The notes beneath the pieces were generated by a model that worked only from the letters and a program-made list of their open reading frames with translations, was not told the origin of the DNA and did no database searches. From the NCBI GenBank assembly GCA_002391465.1, contig DGFC01000082.1, positions 1 through 15,924 of the forward strand: DNA of 15,924 bases, written 5' to 3'. Positions 1 through 8,156 of the stretch are shown piece after piece (positions within the stretch are counted from its first letter, which is position 1; every line of letters begins with the position of its first letter). Both the position numbers and the translations under genes were made by a program. This DNA comes from Firmicutes bacterium UBA3910 (GTDB lineage: Bacteria > Bacillota > Limnochordia > Darwinibacteriales > Darwinibacteriaceae).

Positions 1-1
1 C

Positions 2-3000
2 AACGATGTGTGGGGTGTAGGTACCATCTTGACCAGTAATGAGTTGGTCCTGGGCGATGTTGTGGTCGATCCCACCGTGGACTATGTGGTGACCGCAGAC
101 GGTACGTACACCGGCAGATCTTGGGTTGCCAACTTCGGCGGCTCCTGGTCCGGTGATATGGCCTTTGACGGCAGCCATATTTGGCAGGTAAATGTGGGCG
201 GCGATAACGCAATCTACAAGATTGACCCGGCAACAGGTACTGTTGTTGGCTCCATCAGCGGTTCGCCTTGGACTTCCATCTCCCAGAGGGGTCTTGCCTA
301 CAACGCCAACGACGACACGTTCTACATCGGTGGCTGGAACGAAGACATTATCTACAAAATCAAGGGTGAAAGCTGGGATAACCCCGGTCAGGTAATCGAA
401 TCCTGGGATATGCCAGTGAGCATTGCAGGCCTGGCCTACCACCCCAAGGCTGACGTACTCGTTGTGACCAACAACGCATCACCGGATATGATCTACTTCG
501 TAGATGCCACTTCCCACGCTGTACTGGCCCAATTCCCCCATCCTGCCGGTGGTGAATACATGGGTGTCGGCTGTGAGTTCGATCGGGACGGCAACCTGTG
601 GGTCTCCGGATGGGGCGAAGGCAGGATGTATCTGCTCGAAACGGGCCTTGGTGCCATCGGCAGTGACTGGCTCAGTTGGGAACCCATGGAGGGTGAAATT
701 CCGGCCGGCGGTTCTGAACTGATTAAGGTTACAATCGATGCTGCCGAGCTTGGTGCCGGTGTTTACACAGGCAGTGTGGTGCTGGCCACCAATGACTTTG
801 AAAACCCGTTAATTATCATTCCCGTCACAGCCACCATTGCGGCTGGACCGGAAATAATCGAGGTAAGTGCAGCACCGAACTTCGGTGAGCCTCCCCTCGA
901 AGTTGCCTTCCTGGCTGAGTACATTGCAGGCGACGCAGCAATTATCGCAAGTGGCTGGGACTTCGGTGACGGCAGTTTCTCCTCTGAAGCGAATACAACC
1001 CATGTCTACACCGCACCCGGCGTCTATACAGCAACCTTCTCGGTAGAGGACGCAAACGGCAGCACAGCTGAAATGAGTGTTGAGATAGAAGTGAAATGGC
1101 TGCCCAAAGCAACCATTGAACCCAGCGTAATCGAGGTTACACTACCCATTACGGGCAAGACCACGAAAACGGTTGTGCTCGGTAACGAGGATGGTAATGC
1201 AGCTCTCGATTTCGAAGTGAAAGTGTCCAGCGGGTCTGCTCCCCTGGTAGTACTGCCCAAACGCATCGGTACAGTCTCTGATGGGCTGGCATCCAATGCC
1301 CAGGGATTGTACGCAGCGGTTGATCCAGAGCTTGTGGCCCAGCTAAAAGCTGCGGTTGAACCCAATGCGGTAGGTGACGTGCTTGCAGCTTGGGAAGTAC
1401 CTCTGGAAATTGACACACCCTGGGGTGTAGGTTTCGATACGGAGCAGATCTGGATTTCCGATCCGGCCATGGTGAACGACCATCTGATCACCACCTCGGG
1501 TAGCCATACAGGTACAGTCTTTGCTACGCCGTGGGCAGGGGCATGGCCCGGTGACATGGCGTATGACTCCAACCGCAACCTGATGTGGCAGGTCAATGTT
1601 GGCGGCGACAACGGCATTTACGCCCTGGATGTGGAGACAGGACAGGTGGTTATGTCCATTACCACCGGCCCCTGGACTTCCGTATCCCAGCGAGGCTTGG
1701 CCTACGACGCAGCCACCGACACCTTCTTCGTGGGCGGTTGGAATGAAGACATCATCTACCACATCTACGGACCGAGTCATTCCAACCCAGGTGCGGTAAT
1801 TCAAGCTTACTCTCTGCCAGTGGGCATCGCAGGCTTGGCCTGGCATCCCGCCGGTATGCTGTGGGTGAGCAGTAACGCTGCACCCGACATGATCTACGGT
1901 TTGGATCTGGAGGCACTGGAAATTGTCTATCAGTTCCCCCATCCGGCTGGTATGGATTACAGCGGAGCTGGCTTGACAGTTCACCGGGATGGCAACCTGT
2001 GGGCCTCTTCCATGAAAGACTTCATGATGTACTTGGTAAGTACCGAGATGCCCTTGGCCCAAGGAATTGAAGTGAATCCGAATAGGGGCACCATTGCAGC
2101 GGGCGAAACGGCTGAACTGGAGATCAGCATCGACGCAGCTGAGCTGGGCAAACCGGGCGAAGTGGTTAAGCAGCATCTGGCCATTAAGACCAACGATCCT
2201 TACAACGCCTATCTCTATGTCGACTTGATCGTCAACATCGAGCCCGGTCCGTCCATTACAGAGATCACGCCAGAGTCCCAGATTGGTGAACCGCCTCTGA
2301 ACGTAACCTTTGCAGCTGCGGTTGAAGCAGGGGCAGCTGAAATTATCGATTTCTGGTGGGATTTCGGTGATGGCAGCGAGCAGGTCCATGCCCTTGAAGC
2401 TGAGCACACCTACGTTGAGGTGGGCGAGTACACAGCCGTCTTTACGGTAGTGGATGCCAATGGGGTTGTGGTTACCGCAGAGGTAGACGTGACAGTGAAA
2501 TGGCTGCCTGTACTGGGCATTTATCCTGAAGCGTTCGAAAAAACAATTCAAGTAGGCGAAGTTAAGCAGGACTACCTGACGGTAAGCAATATGGGTGCTG
2601 CACCCATGGACTTCCTGATTACGGTAGCTCCCAGCTTTGCTGAAAGTCCGGAGTGGCTTGAGTATCGCGATTCCGAACCGGTCAAAGGCGACTACGCCTC
2701 CGAGCCCAAAGGCTACGCCGGGGCAGGGTCAGGCGGTCCCGATCAGTTTGGTTACATCTGGATGGACAGCAAAGATGACTTCGGACCCAGTTTTGACTGG
2801 GTAGAAATCAGCGAGGTAGGTACAAAACTGTACTTGTCTGACGAGTCTGTAGTCGATGTGGCACTGCCCTTTGCCTTCCCGTTCTACGGTGAGTTCAAGA
2901 CCAAGGTGGGCATTGGCTCCAACGGCTACCTCACCTTTGGAAACTGGACCGGTTCCGTTTGGACCAATACACCCATACCGGAGCCCAGTGAACCAAATGA

Positions 3001-4867
3001 CCTGTTGGCAGTGTTCTGGGATGACTTGGATCCTAGTTCCAATGGGGATGTGTACTTCTACAACGACCAAGAAGCTAACCGCTTCATCGTAGAGTACAAG
3101 GGAGTCTCCAAATGGCTGGGTTCTGAATCCTACAGCTTCCAGGTAATTCTCTATCCCGATGGCACCATCGTCTACCAGTATCTGACGATGAACGGTGATC
3201 TGAACAGTGCCACAGTGGGTATTGAAAACGCCCGGGGTACGGACGGCCTGCAGGTAGTATACAACGCACCTTACATCGAAGATGGCCTTGCCATTCACTT
3301 CAGTCCGGTTGGCTCACTCTTGAATGTAAATCCGGCAGCGGGCATGCTCGTAGAGGGAGGATCGCAGGATGTGGTCGTTACGTTCGGTTCTGAACAGGCT
3401 GCGTACGGCCAGTATCTGCTCAACCTCTATGTAGCGGCCAACGATCCATTCCGGCCCTTTGCCCAGATCCCGGTTGCGCTCACCGTCAACGCTGCACCGC
3501 AGGTGGAAATTACAGCACCTGTGGGCGGAGCCGAACTCAATGGCTTGATCGAGATTACCTGGGTAACTGCAGATCCCGATCACGAGGCAGAAGAACTGGT
3601 AATTGATCTGGCTTGGAGCAGAGACGGGGAAGAGTGGCACGAAATCGCAGCTGGCTTGGCCAACACCGGTTCCTTTGAGTGGAACTGCAATGCAGTGGGT
3701 GAAGCAGGCGATACCTTCCGCCTCAAAGCGAGGGTAACGGATCCAGCCGGCGCCTACCATGAGTTTGTCACAGCAGAGTTCACGATCATCAACAACGCAC
3801 CCACCGCTAAATTCAGCTTCACTCCTTCACCTGCCACCAGGTGGGATACGGTGAAGTTTGTCGACGAATCCACTGATGATGGCTGGATTGCCGTCTGGGC
3901 TTGGGACTTCGGCGATGGAACGGTGAGCAGTGAGCAGAATCCCGAGCACATCTTCGCAGAACTGGGTGAATTTGAAGTTAAGCTCGTGGTCACTGACAAC
4001 GGAGGCTTGACTGCAGAGACTGTCCGTACCGTCGCAGTAGTCAATGCACCGCCAATTGCCAAATTCAGCTTCAGCCCAGCGGAACCGGGCGTTGGGGAAA
4101 CAATCAGCTTTGTCAACGAATCCAGGGATGACGGTGAGATCACAGCCTGCTTCTGGGAGTTTGGCGACGATACTACCAGCAGCGAATGGAGTCCGCAGCA
4201 CAGCTACAGCGCCCCCGGCGTTTACACAGTGAAGCTGACAGTAATTGATGAAAACGGCACAGCCGCCCAGACAGAACAGGAGATCGAAGTGATCTACGTC
4301 AATCTGCCGCCTACGGTGGAAGTTATTAAACCGCTGGCAGGCGATGTATTGACGGGCAAGGAGATTGTGCAGTGGATTGCAGTGGACCCGGACGATGAAG
4401 CAGAAAGTCTCAAGATCACACTACAATACAAAGGGGCAGACAGCGATGAATGGCAGCTCATTGCCACCAACCTGGCCAACACCGGGGAATACCTCTGGGA
4501 TAGTTCCCAGGTGCCCCAGGGCGGTAGGTATCAGCTGCAGGTAACCGCTGCTGACCCGGACGGCGCCACCGGCTCTGCCACCAGCCTGGAGTTCGTTGTG
4601 GCAAAGCTGAGCCGCACAGTAGTGGCTGCACCCAACCCAACATCAGCTGCAGTTACTTTCTACTACGATCTGCCCGAAGACGGGACACTGTACGTCTACA
4701 CCGTTGCCGGTAAGCTGGTCTACACAGCAGAGCTGGCGGCAGCACTCAATGCCCACGACTGGAACCTCGAAGCAAACGGCAGGCCGTTAGCTAACGGCAT
4801 CTACCTCTACTTCGTGGTCAGCGGAGGCGAGCGTTCCGAACTGGGACGGCTTGTGGTGAATAGGTAA
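2..4867 (+). CDS. Giant secreted multidomain protein (beta-propeller/PKD modules, C-terminal sorting domain), 5' partial
   Basis: The reading frame is open to the left edge, so the true start lies upstream; the GTG at 8 is an internal Val. Domain order by approximate nucleotide position: propeller-like repeats 11-640, Ig-like 650-846, PKD 848-1096, Ig-like and linker to 1420; a second copy of propeller, Ig-like and PKD at 1421-2503; an Ig-like segment to about 2640; a beta-rich domain with FPFYG, SSNGYLTFG-like and FWDDLDP motifs 2752-3300; an Ig-like segment to 3490; two related Ig-like domains (3492-3788 and 4306-4600) flanking two more PKD domains (3790-4302, WDFGDGT and WEFGDDT cores). 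The end (4600-4864) has PNPTSAAVTFYYDLP, VYTVAGKLV and NGIYLYFV, matching the type IX secretion type A sorting or FlgD-Ig-like fold. No catalytic site is visible in about 1,620 residues. It is probably an extracellular or surface protein for adhesion or glycan binding, but a catalytic domain may lie upstream. Neighbour: a PorV-like barrel 97 nt downstream. Confidence 0.9.
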   Translation, partial: NDVWGVGTILTSNELVLGDVVVDPTVDYVVTADGTYTGRSWVANFGGSWSGDMAFDGSHIWQVNVGGDNAIYKIDPATGTVVGSISGSPWTSISQRGLAYNANDDTFYIGGWNEDIIYKIKGESWDNPGQVIESWDMPVSIAGLAYHPKADVLVVTNNASPDMIYFVDATSHAVLAQFPHPAGGEYMGVGCEFDRDGNLWVSGWGEGRMYLLETGLGAIGSDWLSWEPMEGEIPAGGSELIKVTIDAAELGAGVYTGSVVLATNDFENPLIIIPVTATIAAGPEIIEVSAAPNFGEPPLEVAFLAEYIAGDAAIIASGWDFGDGSFSSEANTTHVYTAPGVYTATFSVEDANGSTAEMSVEIEVKWLPKATIEPSVIEVTLPITGKTTKTVVLGNEDGNAALDFEVKVSSGSAPLVVLPKRIGTVSDGLASNAQGLYAAVDPELVAQLKAAVEPNAVGDVLAAWEVPLEIDTPWGVGFDTEQIWISDPAMVNDHLITTSGSHTGTVFATPWAGAWPGDMAYDSNRNLMWQVNVGGDNGIYALDVETGQVVMSITTGPWTSVSQRGLAYDAATDTFFVGGWNEDIIYHIYGPSHSNPGAVIQAYSLPVGIAGLAWHPAGMLWVSSNAAPDMIYGLDLEALEIVYQFPHPAGMDYSGAGLTVHRDGNLWASSMKDFMMYLVSTEMPLAQGIEVNPNRGTIAAGETAELEISIDAAELGKPGEVVKQHLAIKTNDPYNAYLYVDLIVNIEPGPSITEITPESQIGEPPLNVTFAAAVEAGAAEIIDFWWDFGDGSEQVHALEAEHTYVEVGEYTAVFTVVDANGVVVTAEVDVTVKWLPVLGIYPEAFEKTIQVGEVKQDYLTVSNMGAAPMDFLITVAPSFAESPEWLEYRDSEPVKGDYASEPKGYAGAGSGGPDQFGYIWMDSKDDFGPSFDWVEISEVGTKLYLSDESVVDVALPFAFPFYGEFKTKVGIGSNGYLTFGNWTGSVWTNTPIPEPSEPNDLLAVFWDDLDPSSNGDVYFYNDQEANRFIVEYKGVSKWLGSESYSFQVILYPDGTIVYQYLTMNGDLNSATVGIENARGTDGLQVVYNAPYIEDGLAIHFSPVGSLLNVNPAAGMLVEGGSQDVVVTFGSEQAAYGQYLLNLYVAANDPFRPFAQIPVALTVNAAPQVEITAPVGGAELNGLIEITWVTADPDHEAEELVIDLAWSRDGEEWHEIAAGLANTGSFEWNCNAVGEAGDTFRLKARVTDPAGAYHEFVTAEFTIINNAPTAKFSFTPSPATRWDTVKFVDESTDDGWIAVWAWDFGDGTVSSEQNPEHIFAELGEFEVKLVVTDNGGLTAETVRTVAVVNAPPIAKFSFSPAEPGVGETISFVNESRDDGEITACFWEFGDDTTSSEWSPQHSYSAPGVYTVKLTVIDENGTAAQTEQEIEVIYVNLPPTVEVIKPLAGDVLTGKEIVQWIAVDPDDEAESLKITLQYKGADSDEWQLIATNLANTGEYLWDSSQVPQGGRYQLQVTAADPDGATGSATSLEFVVAKLSRTVVAAPNPTSAAVTFYYDLPEDGTLYVYTVAGKLVYTAELAAALNAHDWNLEANGRPLANGIYLYFVVSGGERSELGRLVVNR
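11..2503 (+). repeat. Long internal tandem duplication, period about 1.41 kb, within the giant secreted protein
   Basis: The module beginning TGGGGTGTAGGT at 11 recurs at 1421. Both copies encode WQVNVGGDN, QRGLAY, GGWNEDIIY, IAGLA plus HP, PDMIY, FPHPAG and DGNLW in the same order. Each is followed by an Ig-like segment, a PKD core (WDFGDGS) and the junction KWLP, encoded by the identical GTGAAATGGCTGCC near 1091 and 2495. Third positions have diverged widely, so this is an old duplication kept at the protein level, not a recent repeat or assembly artefact. Confidence 0.85.
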
Positions 4868-4879
4868 AAACAACGGGCC

Positions 4880-4907
4880 GCATGGGCTGTCGTAGGGCAG
4901 CCCATGC
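4880..4907 (+). other. Intergenic hairpin between sorting-domain protein and PorV-like gene
   Basis: A perfect 10-bp inverted repeat (GCATGGGCTG and CAGCCCATGC) with an 8-nt loop sits 13 nt after the stop codon. It is followed by TTCCCCC rather than a T-run, so it is a poor intrinsic terminator. It may be an mRNA stability or partial-attenuation element that sets different amounts of the two proteins. Confidence 0.5.
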
Positions 4908-4964
4908 TTCCCCCATCTTGGCTGAAATGGATACGCACACGCAAACATTTAGGAGGGGAAAAGA

Positions 4965-5843
4965 ATGGCAATCAGAAAACATGTGCTTGCGCTGACCCTG
5001 CTTCTGGTCGTACTCCTTGCGGCAAATGCTGCAGCCAATGGCGGCAGCGGTTACACGGCGGAAATAATGGGGCTTGGCATGGGAGCGCGGGCGCTTGGCA
5101 TGGGCGGAGCCCATATCGCGGTGGCAGAAGATGCTTCCGTTATATACTACAACCCGGCTGGCTTAGGGCAGATTGACCGCTTCAGCCTGGTATCGCTTTA
5201 CACCAATCAGTACGGGGCGCTCAACTTCTTGACGCTGGGAGCAGCCTACCAGAACTTTGGTGCAGGCATGCTGCGCCTCAGCGCGTCAGGTATAGAAGAA
5301 ACCGGTGAATACGGTGATGAGATCGGCACCTTTAGTGTGGCTGAGACTGCCCTTCTGCTTGGCTACGGTCGGACAATTACAGATGGTTTGAGTCTAGGCG
5401 GCAGTTTTAAGTATTACGGCCAGGATCTGCCCGAAAACAAGGGCCGTGGTTTTACCGCGGACTTGGGCATTCTGTACACTCTACCGGAAGGTAAGGGTTC
5501 TGTGGGCTTTGTGGGTAGAAACCTCTTTGGCAAGGTAAAATACTCCAGTGAAGCGGAGGCGGAATTCAACCGCTCCTTCGGTCTGGGGTTGGCCTATAGG
5601 CCCATGGACGAACTGCTCCTGGCAGCGGACGCAGTGATAGAGCAAGACTTCAGTGCTAGATTTGGGGCAGAATACACATTGAGGAGCGGTATTGCCCTGA
5701 GGGCAGGGGCCGCTTTGGGCGATGACACATCCCTTACTCTGGGAGCGGGCTTTGCCGTTTCCGATTTCAAGATCGATTACGCCTATCAGTACAACAGGGT
5801 ACTGCCCGACTCACACAGATTGTCCTTACGCCTTGAGTTCTAA
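4965..5843 (+). CDS. PorV/PorQ-like outer-membrane beta-barrel protein
   Basis: A 292-residue protein. Residues 1-24 form a signal peptide (MAIRK, a hydrophobic core, then ANAAA before the likely cleavage). The mature N terminus has the hallmark of the PorV/PorQ (UPF0164, FadL-related) family: GLGMGARALGMGGAH (36-50) and YYNPAGLG (61-68). The rest is alternating beta strands with glycine and aromatic residues, ending RLSLRLEF with a terminal Phe, typical of barrels inserted by the BAM machinery. In type IX secretion, PorV is the outer-membrane shuttle that receives cargo by its C-terminal domain; other family members have unknown roles. The start ATG follows AGGAGGGG with a 6-nt spacer. It lies just downstream of a gene ending in a sorting-like domain, so a cargo-partner role is inferred. 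The family call is strong; the transport role is uncertain. Confidence 0.85.
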   Translation: MAIRKHVLALTLLLVVLLAANAAANGGSGYTAEIMGLGMGARALGMGGAHIAVAEDASVIYYNPAGLGQIDRFSLVSLYTNQYGALNFLTLGAAYQNFGAGMLRLSASGIEETGEYGDEIGTFSVAETALLLGYGRTITDGLSLGGSFKYYGQDLPENKGRGFTADLGILYTLPEGKGSVGFVGRNLFGKVKYSSEAEAEFNRSFGLGLAYRPMDELLLAADAVIEQDFSARFGAEYTLRSGIALRAGAALGDDTSLTLGAGFAVSDFKIDYAYQYNRVLPDSHRLSLRLEF

Positions 5844-5860
5844 CAATGCGTAAGAAAAAG

Positions 5861-5898
5861 AGCAAGCCTGCGGTGGAAGACCGTAGGCTTGCTTTTTG
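5861..5898 (+). terminator. Rho-independent terminator after the PorV-like gene
   Basis: A 13-bp stem (AGCAAGCCTGCGG with CCGTAGGCTTGCT, one G-U pair), a 7-nt loop and a following TTTT tract. It ends the first transcription unit and separates it from the GH4 gene. An upstream A-run would also allow some termination on the minus strand. Confidence 0.9.
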
Positions 5899-5970
5899 TC
5901 CTTCAAAATCCCCCCAATGCGCAGGATAGCTGCCCTTTTTAGAGAAGAGAAGGGTAAGGGGGTATGCACA

Positions 5971-7272
5971 ATGACTAAGATTTCGATTATCGGTGCCGGT
6001 AGTATGTTCACCCGGCACATAGTAGGTGATATACTGCAGATTCCCGGCCTGGAGGACGGAGTTATCGCCCTGGTGGATATCGACGGGGAGCGCCTTGGTT
6101 TAGCCAAAGAGCTGGTAGAAATGGTAATGACCAAACTGGGCAAGAACTGGGAAGTGATTGCCTCCACCGACCGGCGGGAAGTTATTGCTGGTTCGGATTT
6201 TATCATCAACCAAATTGAAGTGCACGGCTTGGAAACGGTGAAGATGGAGTACGAAATTCCGCTCAAATACGGTGTGAAGCAGTGCATTGGGGACACGGTT
6301 GGGCCGGGCGGTCTTTTTAAAACGCTGCGCACCCTACCCGCTTGGGTTGACATTTTGCGCGATGTGGAAGAGCTTGCCCCGGACAGCGTCATCCTTAACT
6401 ACACCAACCCCATGTCCGCCCTTACACTGGCCACAGTCCGCCTGAGCGAGCTGCCCATTGTTGGCCTCTGCCATTCGGTTCAGGGTACCAGCCGCCAGAT
6501 CGCAGGCTACTTAGACGTGCCCTATGAAGAGCTGAAGTGGGACTGCGCTGGAATCAACCACATGGCTTGGTTTACCACGCTAGAGTACAAGGGTGAGGAT
6601 ATGTATCCGCGGCTGCGGGAAAGGGCAGAGGATCCGGAAATATTGGCTCAGGATCCGGTCCGCTTCGATGCCATGAAATACCTAGGTTATTTCGTGACCG
6701 AATCGAGCGGCCATTTCTCCGAATATATACCCTATTACCGCAAAAGACAGGAACTGATTGATCTGCACTGTGGTGGCGGCTACACCGGGGAAACAGGCTT
6801 TTACGCCAATAACTGGCCCACCTGGCGGGCAGATACGGACCAGGCCATTAGGGAATTGGTTGCGGGAGATAAGGAACTGGAAGTGGGCAGAAGCTATGAA
6901 TACGCGGCTGTTATCATCGAAGCGATCCTGACCAACAAGCCCACCGTAATTTACGGCAATGTGCTGAATACGGGGTTAATCGAGAACCTACCCCAGGACG
7001 GCATTGTGGAAGTTGCCTGTCTAGTGGATCGCAATGGCATTAAACCAACCTATTTCGGCCGCCTGCCTACCCAGTTGGCCCTCCTGAACGCCACGAACAT
7101 GGCCTTCTTTGATTTGGCAGTGGAAGCGTTCATCCAGCGGGATAGGGATCTTGCCCTGCAGGCTCTGATCGTGGATCCGCTCACAGCGGCGGTATGCTCC
7201 TTAAGTGAGATCAAGGCCATGTTTGACGAGCTGTACGAAGCGGAAAAGGATTATATCGTAGAGTTGAGATAA
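5971..7272 (+). CDS. GH4 family glycosidase, alpha-galactosidase (melibiase) type
   Basis: A 433-residue cytoplasmic enzyme. GH4 enzymes cleave glycosides by an oxidation-elimination route needing NAD and a divalent metal (usually Mn). Visible signatures: N-terminal dinucleotide-binding GAGS (8-11); VDID (35-38); NYTNP (143-147); the metal-site motif CHSVQG (Cys167, His168); GINHMAWF (194-201, His197); SSGHFSEY (245-252). In this family CHSV typifies alpha-galactosidases, whereas CHEV, CHG and CN-V/I-P types mark alpha-glucosidases, alpha-glucuronidases and 6-phospho-glycosidases; the substrate call rests on that and could be wrong. ATG 5971 was chosen because AAGGGGG lies 8 nt before it and the Rossmann strand begins at once; an upstream in-frame TTG falls inside the terminator T-tract. 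No signal peptide. It is followed after 20 nt by the metallo-hydrolase gene, probably one operon. No clear promoter is seen between 5899 and 5955. Confidence 0.9.
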   Translation: MTKISIIGAGSMFTRHIVGDILQIPGLEDGVIALVDIDGERLGLAKELVEMVMTKLGKNWEVIASTDRREVIAGSDFIINQIEVHGLETVKMEYEIPLKYGVKQCIGDTVGPGGLFKTLRTLPAWVDILRDVEELAPDSVILNYTNPMSALTLATVRLSELPIVGLCHSVQGTSRQIAGYLDVPYEELKWDCAGINHMAWFTTLEYKGEDMYPRLRERAEDPEILAQDPVRFDAMKYLGYFVTESSGHFSEYIPYYRKRQELIDLHCGGGYTGETGFYANNWPTWRADTDQAIRELVAGDKELEVGRSYEYAAVIIEAILTNKPTVIYGNVLNTGLIENLPQDGIVEVACLVDRNGIKPTYFGRLPTQLALLNATNMAFFDLAVEAFIQRDRDLALQALIVDPLTAAVCSLSEIKAMFDELYEAEKDYIVELR

Positions 7273-7292
7273 CGGAGTAGGAGGGGGAGAAA

Positions 7293-8120
7293 ATGCGCCT
7301 TACCATTCTCGGCAGCGGCTCTTCCCAGGGATGGCCTGGGGTGTTCTGCGGTTGTAAATTCTGTCAGCAAGCTCGCACACTGGGGGGAAAAGACATCCGC
7401 ACCAGATCTGGGGCACTGCTGGGGGAAAAGCATAAAATCGATTTCCCTCCAGACTCCTTCGCCCAAGCCCTCCGCCAAAACCTGGATTGGTCTAAACTCG
7501 AGCACCTCTTTTTCACCCATGCCCACAGTGATCATTTCTACCCGGCGGAGATAAAAATGCGGAGGGATTCCTTTAATCGTCCCCCTGAGGGAAAGGAAGA
7601 TCAGGGAGTTCTGTACATCTACGGCAGCGAGTCTGTATATCAAGGTTTAACTGCCGTCCTGCCCGACCTAAACGAGTTCGGTGTGGTTTTCCATGAACTG
7701 AAGCCATTTAAAGCAATAAAAGCGGGCACAGTAACGGCTGTGCCCCTCCTCGCCAATCATATGGCCGGTGATGCGTTTATCTACCTTTTCTCCCAGGGGG
7801 ATAAAACCCTCCTCTACGCTTTAGATACCGGCTGGTTCCCCAAGGCAACATGGGATTTCCTTGCCTCCGGGCCCATTCTTAACTGCGTTGTACTGGACGC
7901 CACCTTTGGTCTCGGCCCAGGTGGCGGTGGGCACATGGGTGTGCCTGAAGTGATGGAAACGAAGGCCGAGCTGTCTAGACTGGGACTTCTGACAGACAGC
8001 TCTATAGTTATAGCTTCCCATTTTTCTCCCCACGGTGGGCTGAACCATGCTCAGTTGGAAGAACTGCTTAGTCCCCACGGCATTTCTCCCGCTTACGATG
8101 GGATGGTGACTGATATTTAG
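7293..8120 (+). CDS. PhnP-like MBL-fold metallohydrolase
   Basis: A 275-residue metallo-beta-lactamase-fold protein of the PhnP type (COG1235-like). It opens MRLTILGSGSSQGWP, followed by a Cys cluster CGCKFC (Cys19, Cys21, Cys24) like the structural metal site of PhnP. The metal-binding HxHxDH is THAHSDH (His76, His78, Asp80, His81), and further ligands are probably His156 (ANH), Asp178 (ALDTG) and His243 (ASHF). IDFPPD (49-54) is also typical. PhnP is a cyclic phosphodiesterase of phosphonate breakdown, but no phn gene is nearby, so the substrate here is unknown. The ATG is preceded by GGAGGGGGAG and follows GH4 by 20 nt, suggesting co-transcription and perhaps a role with a sugar derivative. 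No signal peptide. Fold and active site are near certain; function is not. Confidence 0.88.
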   Translation: MRLTILGSGSSQGWPGVFCGCKFCQQARTLGGKDIRTRSGALLGEKHKIDFPPDSFAQALRQNLDWSKLEHLFFTHAHSDHFYPAEIKMRRDSFNRPPEGKEDQGVLYIYGSESVYQGLTAVLPDLNEFGVVFHELKPFKAIKAGTVTAVPLLANHMAGDAFIYLFSQGDKTLLYALDTGWFPKATWDFLASGPILNCVVLDATFGLGPGGGGHMGVPEVMETKAELSRLGLLTDSSIVIASHFSPHGGLNHAQLEELLSPHGISPAYDGMVTDI

Positions 8121-8127
8121 GCAAAAG

Positions 8128-8151
8128 AAAAAGGCCCGCGGGCCTTTTTTT
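8128..8151. terminator. Bidirectional rho-independent terminator
   Basis: A near-perfect palindrome, A-run then GGCCCGCGGGCC then T-run (core 8133-8144). It lies 7 nt after the stop of the metallohydrolase and 5 nt beyond the stop of the opposing PAS gene, so it can end transcription from both sides. Confidence 0.92.
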
Positions 8152-8156
8152 AGTCC

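Noticed and set aside
8..10. GTG as the start of the giant protein
   Set aside because: The frame continues to the left edge (Asn-Asp-Val), there is no ribosome site or signal peptide, and the residue matches the interior of a repeat module.
1343..2551. 402-residue open frame on the minus strand
   Set aside because: It lies opposite the second propeller and PKD module; the plus-strand frame is proven by repeat conservation.
5896..5970. Upstream TTG start for the GH4 enzyme
   Set aside because: It lies in the T-tract of a terminator, and ATG 5971 has a good ribosome site and begins the Rossmann fold.
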